The notes under the pieces were generated by a model. That model saw nothing but the letters and a program-made list of their open reading frames with translations, ran no database searches and was not told the DNA's origin. This document shows positions 25,468 through 38,142 of a DNA stretch of 64,000 nt, piece after piece (within the stretch, counting starts at the first letter, position 1; each line of letters begins with the position of its first letter). The stretch spans positions 74,105,760 through 74,169,759 of the forward strand of contig NC_079499.1 in NCBI RefSeq assembly GCF_030052815.1. The letters run 5' to 3'. The translations under genes were made by a program, and so were the position numbers. The DNA comes from Hevea brasiliensis (lineage: Eukaryota; Streptophyta; Magnoliopsida; Malpighiales; Euphorbiaceae).

Positions 25468-26061
25468 TGTAATACCCCTATTTGTATAGCCTGGTATATT
25501 TCACTATTTCGGTGACCAGTGTCGGTTCGGACAATTAAGGGCATTAGAACCACATCTAAGACAACTAGATAAACCCTAAACACAAATAATTAGTAATTGT
25601 TAAATAGTTAAGTATAAATATGAAAAACAAAACACAAGAAGTTAAATGAGCCGAGAGTCACAGCGATACGTGACCTCGGGAAGGATTACGAAGTTGATTT
25701 AAACTCAAATTTTGAATTGTAAAATGTGACGCCGCAGTCCTTAGGACTATTGCGAACACAGTGGAAAAGAGAAAATCATGAAAAAGAATTGTTAAACCAG
25801 TTAAAAAATTAGGTCAGGGATCCAGAATAAATATTGAATTATTTGCAAACCGGATCGAACCGATAAGGTGCAATTTGGTCAATTGACCCCTAGAGCTGAC
25901 TCCTGACCTGACTGTCCAATAAAATTGGAGAAAAGAAAATTTTGGGATCAAGAATTAAATTAAAGAAGTAAATGGAAAAGAAATGAAAAAGAAATGAAAA
26001 ATCCAAAAAATAAAAAAGTTTATGACATCATGCATAACATAAGCATGATGCAATAAATTCT
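25468..26061 (+). repeat. X gypsy LTR, first part
   Basis: It starts TGTAATACCCCTATTTG. The first 100 bp keep the family pattern seen in other gypsy LTRs here (GGTGACCAGTGT, then a degenerate form of the TGTCCGGACA palindrome). It is cut at ATTCT (26057-26061) by T2. Confidence 0.8.
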
Positions 26062-29000
26062 TGTCACACCCTACCCCTCTGTAAGGCATAACATGATCCC
26101 GTAGTATACCTAATGAATTACCAACTCCGTCTACTGATAATCCATTAAATACACTACAAGGAATTTTAAAAACTTTTCTTACTTCTTTTACAGTGGTGAG
26201 CACTATTTACAGGTGTTAAAGACTTTGGTGAACTGAGTGAAATAACTAACTCATTTGGTTTATTTGGAATTTCTGTAAAAATTTTGGCAGAGTGCCATCT
26301 GTATTTTGGATAAAACAGTTCTTCAGAAAACCTGTAAAAAGCACTTCAATAATTTTCCCAAATCTAAACTCCAATGCATTTCTCAACACAACAATTTATC
26401 AACTCAATTCCATAGGAATTTTTTTTAAAGTCTGAGATAAGGAAATATAATACAACTTTTACAATCCAAAACACTCATAATTAATTTACAACTTCAAGGT
26501 ACAATTTAATTTACAACTGCTCAAAACCAAAAACAATATGTACATACAATGTCATACATTCTGATTACAAAATGCAAAATCTTGGTATACTCATAATACC
26601 AGAAATCCTCATTGGATGTATATGCCTAGTCACGCCTGTCTCTCTCTACTGCGACAATAAAAAGCTATCGCTGAGACAATGTCTCAGTGGTGCACAACAT
26701 TAACCAAATACAAATTTAAATCACAATTCATAAATCATGTAAATAATGGATACTTAAAACCATAGTCAAATTTAAGACAATAAAGGTCAATAAGAATTTA
26801 AACTCCATTTCTCAATATCACAATAGATTTTCATAAGTCAGGTCATGTTTGAATTCAAAAGACAGTATATGTCAATGAGAGTTTAAATCCATTTCACAAC
26901 TCATAATACAGATCAATAAATCACACACAGCTTAATCATGATCCATAGTTCAATTCGTCCCAAAAGCCGATGGCTAATGAGGTATTCAATTCATCCCAAA
27001 AGTCGATGACTAATGAGGAATAACATAGCTAGCTAGCAAAAATATGAGTACTCATTCTATTCGTCCTCAACAGGCACACACCTCAACACTTCAGCCAGAG
27101 AGGGAATTCAATTCGTCCCACTAGACAAGCTAATGAGGAATACAATCAATATACATGATAGCTGTGGTTTCAAACCATTTCCAATGCTTTTAAATCAATA
27201 AGTATCCATCAATGTCATTCAAACAATTTTTCACAGTTTCAAACCATTCACAATATTTTTCAATCAATAAATGTCCATCAAACTCATTTCCACAATTTAA
27301 AACAATAATATACAAATAGTCAATATTTATTTCAATTGAAAATAATTCAAAAGAAACAGTTGTTGTGCACAAACCTCTGATATTTGTCTCCTGGACTTGA
27401 CTCAGTATTTCTTTCCCTTTTGCTGAGTCCTTGTTAACTGAGAAACACAATTTGAAGTGTTTCAGTGCTAAATTAAACTGTCTCTATCGATGGTGTTTGG
27501 TAAATAATGCACTGAACTCAATTATTCACTTAATCACCTAATATACCGACCCTCATTGCGTTTTAGGTAAATTAGGTCTTAGTGTCATTGATATGTCACA
27601 TTCGATAGGGTTTTAGGTTTGGTACGTTTTACCAAAGTCATTTCCTTGCTTAGTGCATTTTAATGCAAATTGCTGGATTTCGGGATACTGGTTTGACCTA
27701 ACCGGACGATCTAGTTCCCTCGGTTTTCTGGTCTCGGTCGAAACTACAAACTTGTAGATCTAGGTCTTATTGCACGCGGTGCAAAATTTCAGGTCAATCC
27801 GAGTTAAGTAGACCAAGTTATGGTCATTACACTATTGCTGGTCAAGTGGTACCATTTTAGGTCAATTTTAGGTCAAATTGGTCAATTCTGGTTCGGCCAG
27901 TTTTTGGACCCGAACTTGTGCAAGTTGTTTGACTTGCTTATGGTCATTTCTGGGCTTTGGTGTCTTCATAAGACTTGTAGGTATGGGTCTTAACTATTCT
28001 TGGTCAAAATTTCAGGTCAATTGGACCTGGTTTGAGTGAGTTATGGCCTAAACACTCACTGCTGCCCAATTGGTCATTTTTCAGGTCCTAATTGCACCTA
28101 ATCCGAATTGGTCATTTTTTTAGGTCACCTTGCAAGCAGAATTTTGGCATGGTTTCTCAATGAAAGTTGGCACATTTTGTGCCTAGTTTCACCTCAAATT
28201 GGTCTCATACCAATTGAGGTTACACATTCAAGGTTATAGGCTAAAATATACACTGCCCTCAATATGCATTTCACACCCCAACTTCAAACACACACTTACC
28301 TTTGCCATTTGTTTACTTACCTACCAAACTGTTTTGGCACATTACCAAAAGCATTTTCTACATTACATTAGCATTATTTTGGGTAGATTCCAATCACCTT
28401 CAACACACCAATAATCATTCACAATTACAATTTCTAAGTACTATTACAAACACACCTAAACATTACAAACTTTACATACACTTTACAATGTTAATTTACA
28501 TACATATCATCAATCTTTCTAGGTCAATATTCTGCCCACACTTCCTTCAATATATACCATTACTCAAGTGTCCACAAGCTGCCACAAATCACTCATCAAC
28601 ATCACATTGCCATACCATATGCTAATTCCCATCAAAGTGCATAATTCACCATATATACATGCATTAAATCACTAGGTTACTAACTCACCATGAACAACAT
28701 TATTTCTCAACAATTATATGCACAATTTCCTCATCAAAAACGTGACCATGGCTGTCCAAAATGACAACAACAATAACCCTTCAAACTCAAAATTTTCCTT
28801 CACCAAACTAACACCCATAACATGAACATAAACTTTAACAAAGGATTTCTCAAAAATACAAACTTACCTTTATTTGTAACTTGCTAAACCTTCACCAAAC
28901 TTCCCAAAATTGGTATCAATATCTTCCTTGTGGTGTGTAGACCATTTTTCATGAAAGGACCTAAGTGAATGGAGTTGAAATGGAGGGAGAGGTTGAAGCT

Positions 29001-29730
29001 CAAAGAAAACGTCAATGGTGGCTCTTTTTCACTCTTCAATTCGGCATGGATGAGCTAAGTGAGGAAGATGGACTTTTGAGTGGGAATAATCTGCCCACTA
29101 ATGAGTATTTTTAATCCTTTTAATGTTCTTAGTGGTCCACTAACAAATTTAATTCATATTTTAAGCTAACTATCCACTTATTCCACATTTAACCCATGAT
29201 TTTCACTATTTATTTTAGGTACCACCAATTTAATTTTTTATTTTATTTTCTAAGTGTAATACTATTTATTTTTAATGGAAATTTAGGTCAAAAGACACTT
29301 TGGGATGTCAAATGACTATAATGCCCTGCTCGTGGCATTCTGATTTTTCAGAATAATCGTATTTTGTCTGCTTTTCGATTTCTCACTTTTCTTTGTACTA
29401 ATTATTTAATTTTTCTTTGATCTTTTAATGATATTTATTCTTCAATAAGGTTCTATTTGAGTCCTAAAAATGTTTTCCGTGGTTCCATGATTCAGTGGCT
29501 AGTCAACGGTCCATGCCGTGACTTCCCGGTGCGGTCACCCATCGCTAGGTTTCCCGGCTCACTTACTCGGTTACATTTCTTTGCTATGATTTTTCCTTTG
29601 TTTTTCTTTTCTTGTATTTCATTATTTTATGTCTCCTCACTCATATTGAGGTACAGTTCTAGGCATCCTAGCTGTCCGACAACACCGGTCACCGAGCAGT
29701 TAACGCACTACCGAACTTTGGGGTGTTACA
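26062..29730 (-). repeat. T2 3' LTR
   Basis: 3669 bp, TGTCACACCC to GGGGTGTTACA on the plus strand. Differences from the 5' LTR cluster in a few GC-containing spots, for example 29320-29350 and 29483-29575. Four GGTCAA motifs lie in 27840-27885. Confidence 0.9.
26671..26687 (-). promoter_or_regulatory. LTR stem-loop, T2 left
   Basis: CTGAGACAATGTCTCAG: perfect 8-nt arms around one base, with flanks CTATCG and TGGTGCA. Confidence 0.55.
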
Positions 29731-29746
29731 ATTCTCTCCCCTTAAA
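29731..29746 (-). other. T2 polypurine tract
   Basis: The minus strand reads AAGGGGAGAGAAT just before the 3' LTR tip. Confidence 0.8.
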
Positions 29747-29779
29747 TAAATTTCGTCTCGAAATTTTACCTAGCATTAG

Positions 29780-31150
29780 TCTCTCGAGCAGTGGGTGCTG
29801 TCTCCTCATATCCTCTTCACGTTCCCAAGTAGCTTCTGGCTCAATGATGGTTCCACAAAGACTTTAACTGTGTGTATCTGCTTGTTTCTCACCGCTTCAC
29901 CTCATAAGCCGTAATTTTTATGGGTTCTTCCTCATATGAGAGGTCCGGATTTACTTCAATCTCTTCAATTGTTAGTACATGAGATGGGTCCGACTGCACT
30001 CTCCTTAACATGGACACATGGAAGACACTGTGTATCCTTGCTAGCTCTGGAGGTAATGCCAACCGTATGCTAAAGGACCCACTCTTTCCGTAACTTCATA
30101 TGGTCCGATGAAACGAGGACTTAGTTTCCTTCTCGCCAAATCTCATAATCCTCTTCCAAGGAGAAACTTTGAGGAATACCTTATCACCCATCGCATACTC
30201 AATATCTTTTCTCTTGAGATCAACATAGGACTTCCGCGGTCCGATGCACCTTGAGTCTATCTCTCGATCAACTGATCTTTTCCTCTGTCTCACTGGACAA
30301 TTTCGGTCCAATCATCTTCCTTTCACCAACCTCATCCCAACATAAGGGAGTTCTCGCACTTTCTCGCAATACAAAGCTTCATATGGAGGCATCCCTATGC
30401 TTGATTGGTAGTCGTTATTATAAGCAAACTCAATCAAAGGCAAGTGTGTATCCCAACTACCTTCAAATTCAATCACACAAGCCCGTAGCATATCCTCCAA
30501 TATCCGAATAACCCTCTCGATCGCCATCCGTCTGTGGGTGGAATGTCGTCAAGTTCAATCTAGTTCCTAGGGCTCTCAAGACTACCCTAATCTAGAAGTG
30601 AACCTAGGATCTCTGTCGACACAATTGATACTGGCACTCCATGCGCTTTTACAATCTTATATATGTACAATCCGCCAATCTTTCTGTGCTATAGTCCATC
30701 CGAATCGCAAAAAGTGAGCAGACTTGGTCAATCACAACTATAACCCATACCGCATCATGACTACTCTGTGTCCTTGGAAGTCCTGTAACAAAATCCATAG
30801 TTATCCGCTCCCATTTCCACTGCATCGACAAAGGATGTAACAAACCACCGGAACTTGATGTTCGCTTTACTTGTCGACAAGTTAGGCATTTGGAAATGAA
30901 TTCCTATATCTCTCTTCATACCCATCCACCAAGAATGTTCTTTCACCCTCTGTACATTTTAGTTCCACCAGTGGTGCATAGCAAATGGAGACTCATGTGC
31001 TTCCTTCATAATAACTGTCTCAATTCCACATCACTAGGGACGACACTCGCTTCGATGTAGCAATAAACCATCATCTCTCACAGAGAATTCGTGTTTCTTG
31101 CCCCACAACTTCTTTCAGAGCTTCGATATTTTTCATCACTGCAGACCATT
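29780..31150 (-). pseudogene. T2 integrase and chromodomain, frameshifted
   Basis: Pieces in several frames: linker/zinc-binding region (about 30760-31100), catalytic core beginning ERITMDFVTGLPRTQ (30649-30843), [20 protein letters not shown] (30312-30527), GDKVFLKVSPWK (30096-30311) and chromodomain relics (29790-29950). Compared with T1, T1b and G0 the changes are mostly 1-4 bp indels and swaps at CTG/CAG sites, not the scattered transitions seen in T1. The product would be non-functional if the sequence is correct. Confidence 0.8.
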
Positions 31151-31227
31151 CGATCCGATCAATCAACACCGGCTGTACATGCCATGCAACTACCGTCATC
31201 CCTCATCATCAACCTCTAAACCGCATG

Positions 31228-32550
31228 TCAGGCTTTCAATTCATACACCATGGACAAAGGAGAAACTCTGAGACTTGCCATAGTCTTGCGACTTAAGGCG
31301 TCAGCCACCACATTTGCTTTCCCTGGCTGATAGTCTATTAAGCAATCATAATCTTTAATGAGTTCCAACCATCTCCTCTGCCTCAAATTCAATTCCTTCT
31401 GGGTGCCTAAGTACTTCAAGCTCTTGTGATCTCGTGTAAATGTAGCATTTCTCCCCATACAAATAGTGTCTCCAGATCTTGAGCAAAACAATAGCCGCTA
31501 ACCTGCATCATGTGTTGGGTAGTTCCTCTCATGCGGTTTCAGCTGGCGTGATGCATAAGCAATGACATTCCGATCTTGCATCAGTACACAGCCTAACCCA
31601 TTGTGAGAAGCATCACTATAAACTGTGTATTCTTTACCCGGAGTAGGTAAAGTGAGAACTGGAGCTTCAGTTAAGCACCTCTTCAACTCATCAAAACTCA
31701 CTGACATTTATCACCCACCAAATTTTACATCTTTCCGGCGCTTGGTCAAGGAGAAGATAACATAGAGAATCCCTTCACAAACCGACGGTAATATCCACTA
31801 AGCCTAAAATCGCGACTTACGTGATGTTCCTGGGCGGTTTCCAATTAAGGATAGCTTCTACCTTACTGGAATCTACCTTGATCCCTTCAGCTGACACAAC
31901 ATGTCCCAAAAAGGAGATTTCCTTCAGCCAAAATTCACATTTCGACAATTTGGCGTACAACTGTTTCTCCCTTTAAGTATGCAGATAATCCGCAGATGTC
32001 TATCATGCTCCTCTGCACTCCTCGAGTATATCAAAATGTCATCAATAAACACCACCACAAATTGATCAAGATATGGTCCAAGATAGTGTTCATCGATCCA
32101 TAAAAGCACTGGAGCATTTGTTAACCCGAATGGCATTACTAGAAACTCATAGTGGCCATACCGAGTTCAAAGCGCTTTTGGGATACTCGCTCTTGCACCT
32201 TCAATCGATGATAACCAGATCGCAAATCAATTTTGGAGAATATCGCCGCACTTTCAATCGACGAATGTATCATCAATGCGAGGCAATGGATATCTGCTTT
32301 ATTGTCACCCTATTCAACCGCTCGTAGTCAATGCATAAGCGGAGAGTACCATCCTTCTTCTTAACAAACAACACCGTGCTCCCCAAGGTGACACACTAGG
32401 GCGGATGAAGCCCTTTTCAAGTAATTCTTGTAATCGTATCTTCACTCCTTCAACTCACTGGTGCCATTCTGTATGGAGTTATGGAGATTGGATCCACACC
32501 AGTGCAACATTAATTTCAAATCGCACTTCTCTTCCGAGGTAATCCCGCAA
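31228..32550 (-). pseudogene. T2 reverse transcriptase and RNase H, frameshifted
   Basis: The catalytic box is intact ([12 protein letters not shown] within 31924-32136), unlike T1. RNase H is recognisable in 31498-31707 ([15 protein letters not shown]) and 31228-31491 ([32 protein letters not shown]). Frameshifts separate these blocks. One lies just after MPFGLTNAP, where the T1 stretch GCAGCTGGAG reads GCACTGGAG. The motifs themselves are less mutated than in T1, consistent with a younger element. Confidence 0.82.
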
Positions 32551-32769
32551 TTCATCAGAAACACATCCGAAAGTCATATACCGTAGGGATGTCCTTCAAT
32601 GCCGACTCCACTTGGGTGTCTACTACGTATGCCAAGTATGCTTCACACCCTTCCTAATCATTTTTCTCGCTAGTGCAAATGATGGTTGATGGCAATAATC
32701 GCCTCTCCCTTGTATTACCACATCATCAGCATCGAGGAGACCAAAAGTGACTGTCACTTACAAATCAAT

Positions 32770-33070
32770 CATGGCATGATGCCTAGCTAACCAATCCATG
32801 CCCAAGATGATATCATAATCTCTCAAGGGCATTTCAATGAGATCGACAGAAAGTGTGTCCTTGGATCACCAAAGGACAATCTTTATACATTCTATTAACC
32901 CTGACCTCCTGTCCTAGTGGACTTGTTACTAGCACCTCAAAGTCCATTTTTGTACATGGAACAGCAATGCAATCAATGATGCTAGCACTCACATAAGAAT
33001 GGGTAGAACCCGGATCAAATAGCACAAACACATCCTGGTTAAAAGTTGAGAAGGTACTATTACATCGATG
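32770..33070 (-). pseudogene. T2 aspartic protease region
   Basis: The 65-residue open stretch at 32834-33031 carries LFDPGSTHSYVS. The catalytic Asp is present, but the usual Ser/Thr of the D-S/T-G triplet is Pro. A frame break follows near HTF. It lies between gag and RT as expected for a gypsy polyprotein. Confidence 0.75.
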
Positions 33071-33099
33071 TCTCGCTCTTCCCTCTGTCTCATGGCATA

Positions 33100-34274
33100 G
33101 ACTCGATCGAGCACTATCTTGTTCTCAATGTTTTATCGTGCCTTGGCCGTCTGGTTACCTCTACCCCGCCTCTACCTCTGGGTGGTTGTGAGCTTCTAGT
33201 AATGTGGCTCGAATCGACCTTCTGCAGTAGTAGGAGGTGGTCCAACTCTGCGACTACTGGTGCAGTCCTTAGCAAAGTGTCCTGCGCCTCCACAGTTATA
33301 ACAGGCTCCAATAGCCTTATAGCATATCCCACCATGATTCTTTCCACAAGTTTCACATTGGCGGGGAGGATAGGAACCTCTGGTACTCTGCTGACCAGAT
33401 AGGGGAGGTCTCTGTCCTGAATATCTTCCCCTACCAGATTTCTTGCCACCTCTGCCATGTCCCCCATAGTTCTTCCTCTTTCCAGTATGACCACTGGAAC
33501 TCTGATCTACTGATTTTCCCTCTTTCTCTGTCTTCTCTGACCTCTTCTTCTCAGGAGCAGTCTCAAACTCAACTCTTTCCAACTCTAGGGCTTGAGAAAC
33601 AAGTTCAGAGAAGTTAGTGTGTTTGAAGCCGAGTACTTGTACTCTGATACTAGGCTTCAAGCCAGTTTCAAACCTCTTGCATCTCTCCCTGCTGGTAGAG
33701 AGTAGACTCACTGCATAATGGCTAAGGCGAGAAAATTCTCTTTCATACTCACCACCGACCGCCTCTGCTTTCAAACTTAAGAATTCTTGCGCTTCGGTCT
33801 ACATAGGCATCGTGGATGTATTTCTGTCAATTCTCGAGGAAGTCATTCCAGTCAAGATCTGCAGTTCTACTGCATCGTGGGGAATGGTTTTCACCACCAT
33901 AAGCATCCTTGTAGTAAGGATACCGAGTATTCAAGTCCGAGCTCCTCTGTACAATGAAGTTTCTTGAACACCCTATCCATCCTCTCTAACCACTGCTCAC
34001 CTTCTATAGGATCTCTGTCCTTAAACTCAGAGCCCCATACTTCATCAATTTATCATACTGTCTCGTAGGAGACGTGGTTGTACCACGGTGTCCGAATTGG
34101 GACTTGAGTAGGTGCATTACACCATTTGTTGGAATATTGCGACCATCTGCGAATCGAGCGTAAAATCTGCAGCTGCGGTGGTCTTCTTGAACCACTAACA
34201 TTTTGTAGGCCTGGGGCATCCCCTTGCACCTCAGCCTCAATAGACTGATCGACTGAACGATCACCCTCTTCCAT
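33100..34274 (-). pseudogene. T2 gag with zinc knuckle
   Basis: The start is at 34272-34274 (MEEGDRSVDQSIE), as in T1. The best-kept part (33196-33774, 192 residues) has REFSRLSHYAVSLL, a basic Gly-rich stretch and the knuckle CYNCGGAGHFAKDC at 33262-33303, with all three Cys and the His present. Frameshifts interrupt 33780-34200. CTG and CAG triplets are largely intact in 33200-33720, in contrast to the flanks, so the corruption of T2 is patchy. Confidence 0.82.
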
Positions 34275-34443
34275 ATTCAATGCGAGGATCTTAGCTTTCC
34301 TAAACAATAACACAAGGATATTTACTCTCGTTAGTGCATATTTATACTGTAATGTACTGTATGTATCAAACAATGATATTGAGCAGTTGTACTATGAAGA
34401 AAGAACATTCAAATAACAGGTGAAAATAGAATTTAAAAACTTT

Positions 34444-34455
34444 GCTCTGATACCA
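34444..34455 (-). other. T2 primer-binding site, initiator tRNA-Met
   Basis: The minus strand reads TGGTATCAGAGC, 8 nt from the 5' LTR boundary, the same spacing as in T1. Confidence 0.92.
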
Positions 34456-34463
34456 CTAAAACA

Positions 34464-37400
34464 TGTCACACCCTACCCCTCTGTAAGGCATAACATGATC
34501 CCGTAGTATACCTAATGAATTACCAACTCCGTCTACTGATAATCCATTAAATACACTACAAGGGATTTTAAAAACTTTTCTTACTTCTTTTACAGTGGTG
34601 AGCACTATTTACAGGTGTTAAAGACTTTGGTGAACTGAGTGAAATAACTAACTCATTTGGTTTATTTGGAATTTCTGTAAAAATTTTGGCAGAGTGCCAT
34701 CTGTATTTTGGATAAAACAGTTCTTCAGAAAACCTGTAAAAAGCACTTCAATAATTTTCCCAAATCTAAACTCCAATGCATTTCTCAACACAACAATTTA
34801 TCAACTCAATTCCATAGGAATTTTTTTTAAAGTCTGAGATAAGGAAATATAATACAACTTTTACAATCCAAAACACTCATAATTAATTTACAACTTCAAG
34901 GTACAATTTAATTTACATATGCTCAAAACCAAAATCATTATGTACATACAATGTCATACATTCTGATTACAAAATGCAAAATCTTGGTATACTCATAATA
35001 CCAGAAATCCTCATTGGATGTATATGCGGCCTAGTCTGCCTGCTCTCTCTACTGCGGCGACAATAAAAGCTATCGCTGAGACATTGTCTCAGTGGTGCAC
35101 AACATTAACCAAATACAAATTTAAATCACAATTCATAAATCATGTAAATAATGGATACTTAAAACCATAGTCAAATTTAAGACAATAAAGGTCAATAAGA
35201 ATTTAAACTCCATTTCTCAATATCACAATAGATTTTCATAAGTCAGGTCATGTTTGAATTCAAAAGACAGTATATGTCAATGAGAGTGTAAATCCATTTC
35301 ACAATCTCATAATGAGATCAATAAATCACACACACTTAATCATGATCCATAGGTCAATTCGTCCCAAAAGCCGATGGCTAATGAGGTATTCAATTCATCC
35401 CAAAAGTCGATGACTAATGAGGAATAACATAGCTAGCTAGCAAAAATATGAGTACTCATTCTATTCGTCCTCAACAGGCACACACCTCAACACTTCAGCC
35501 AGAGAGAGAATTCAATTCGTCCCACTAGACAAGCTAATGAGGAATACAATCAATATACATGATAGCTGTGGTTTCAAACCATTTCCAATGCTTTTAAATC
35601 AATAAGTATCCATCAATGTCATTCAAACAATTTTTCACAGTTTCAAACCATTCACAATATTTTTCAATCAATAAATGTCCATCAAACTCATTTCCACAAT
35701 TTAAAACAATAATATACAAATAGTCAATATTTATTTCAATTGAAAATAATTCAAAAGAAACAGTTGTTGTGCACAAACCTCTGATATTTGTCTCCTGGAC
35801 TTGACTCAGTATTTCTTTCCCTTTTGCTGAGTCCTTGTTAACTGAGAAACACAATTTGAAGTGTTTCAGTGCTAAATTAAACTGTCTCTATCGATGGTGT
35901 TTGGTAAATAATGCACTGAACTCAATTATTCACTTAATCACCTAATATACCGACCCTCATTGCGTTTTAGGTAAATTAGGTCTTAGTGTCATTGATATGT
36001 CACATTCGATAGGGTTTTAGGTTTGGTACGTTTTACCAAAGTCATTTCCTTGCTTAGTGCATTTTAATGCAAATTCTTTGGATTCGGGATACTGGTTTGA
36101 CCTAACCGGACGATCTAGTTCCCTCGGTTTTCTGGTCTCGGTCGAAACTACAAACTTGTAGATCTAGGTCTTATTGCACGCGGTGCAAAATTTCAGGTCA
36201 ATCCGAGTTAAGTAGACCAAGTTATGGTCATTACACTATTGCTGGTCAAGTGGTACCATTTTAGGTCAATTTTAGGTCAAATTGGTCAATTCTGGTTCGG
36301 CCAGTTTTTGGACCCGAACTTGTGCAAGTTGTTTGACTTGCTTATGGTCATTTCTGGGCTTTGGTGTCTTCATAAGACTTGTAGGTATGGGTCTTAACTA
36401 TTCTTGGTCAAAATTTCAGGTCAATTGGACCTGGTTTGAGTGAGTTATGGCCTAAACACTCACTGCTGCCCAATTGGTCATTTTTCAGGTCCTAATTGCA
36501 CCTAATCCGAATTGGTCATTTTTTAGGTCACCTTGCAAGCAGAATTTTGGCATGGTTTCTCAATGAAAGTTGGCACATTTTGTGCCTAGTTTCACCTCAA
36601 ATTGGTCTCATACCAATTGAGGTTACACATTCAAGGTTATAGGCTAAAATATACACTGCCCTCAATATGCATTTCACACCCCAACTTCAAACACACACTT
36701 ACCTTTGCCATTTGTTTACTTACCTACCAAACTGTTTTGGCACATTACCAAAAGCATTTTCTACATTACATTAGCATTATTTTGGGTAGATTCCAATCAC
36801 CTTCAACACACCAATAATCATTCACAATTACAATTTCTAAGTACTATTACAAACACACCTAAACATTACAAACTTTACATACACTTTACAATGTTAATTT
36901 ACATACATATCATCAATCTTTCTAGGTCAATATTCTGCCCACACTTCCTTCAATATATACCATTACTCAAGTGTCCACAAGCTGCCACAAATCACTCATC
37001 AACATCACATTGCCATACCATATGCTAATTCCCATCAAAGTGCATAATTCACCATATATACATGCATTAAATCACTAGGTTACTAACTCACCATGAACAA
37101 CATTATTTCTCAACAATTATATGCACAATTTCCTCATCAAAAACGTGACCATGGCTGTCCAAAATGACAACAACAATAACCCTTCAAACTCAAAATTTTC
37201 CTTCACCAAACTAACACCCATAACATGAACATAAACTTTAACAAAGGATTTCTCAAAAATACAAACTTACCTTTATTTGTAACTTGCTAAACCTTCACCA
37301 AACTTCCCAAAATTGGTATCAATATCTTCCTTGTGGTGTGTAGACCATTTTTCATGAAAGGACCTAAGTGAATGGAGTTGAAATGGAGGGAGAGGTTGAA

Positions 37401-38137
37401 GCTCAAAGAAAACGTCAATGGTGGCTCTTTTTCACTCTTCAATTCGGCATGGATGAGCTAAGTGAGGAAGATGGACTTTTGAGTGGGAATAATCTGCCCA
37501 CTAATGAGTATTTTTAATCCTTTTAATGTTCTTAGTGGTCCACTAACAAATTTAATTCATATTTTAAGCTAACTATCCACTTATTCCACATTTAACCCAT
37601 GATTTTCACTATTTATTTTAGGTACCACCAATTTAATTTTTTATTTTATTTTCTAAGTGTAATACTATTTATTTTTAATGGAAATTTAGGTCAAAAGACA
37701 CTTTGGGATGTCAAATGACTATAATGCCCCTGTTCGGGTGGCATTCCTGATTTTTCGGTAACACCGTATTTTGTCTGTTTTTCGATTTCTCACTTTTCTT
37801 TGTACTAATTATTTAATTTTTCTTTGATCTTTTTAATGATATTTATTCTTCAATAAGGTTCTATTTGAGTCCTAAAAATGTTTTCCAGGGTTCCCCGCAG
37901 TTCAGGGCTAGTCAACGGTCCATGCCGTGACTTCAGTCTGATCACCATCGCTAGGTTTCAGCTCACTTACTCGGTTACATTTCTTTGCTATGATTTTTCC
38001 TTTGTTTTTCTTTTCTTGTATTTCATTATTTTATGTCTCCTCACTCATATTGAGGTACGGTTCTAGGCATCCTAGCTGTCCGGACAACACTGGTCACCGG
38101 AGCAGCAGAACGCACTACCGAACTTTGGGGTGTTACA
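34464..38137 (-). repeat. T2 5' LTR
   Basis: 3674 bp. It differs from the 3' LTR mainly at short GC-rich sites (for example around 35020-35060 and 37925-37970) and is otherwise near identical. Confidence 0.9.
35076..35092 (-). promoter_or_regulatory. LTR stem-loop, T2 right
   Basis: CTGAGACATTGTCTCAG: perfect 8-nt arms; only the central base differs from the left LTR. Confidence 0.55.
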
Positions 38138-38142
38138 ATTCT

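Larger units (their letters stand above)
26062..38137 (-). mobile_element. T2: full-length Tekay/Del-like gypsy element
   Basis: A minus-strand element with both LTRs (26062-29730 and 34464-38137), a 4733-bp interior and the 5-bp duplication ATTCT (26057-26061, 38138-38142). The LTRs are almost identical over long stretches, including two pairs of identical translated open frames, which implies recent insertion. The interior has gag, protease, RT, RNase H, integrase and chromodomain in order. It is nevertheless full of small indels and substitutions, concentrated at CTG and CAG triplets, which is hard to reconcile with its youth. Confidence 0.92.

Noticed and set aside
27190..27450. A conserved 86-residue protein, identical at 35594-35854
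   Set aside because: The two copies are the two LTRs of T2, so identity reflects LTR youth and not selection on a protein. Its internal repeat is an LTR duplication.
28302..28625. A 107-residue protein duplicated at 36705-37028
   Set aside because: Same reason: it lies within the paired T2 LTRs, has low-complexity composition and no recognisable domain.
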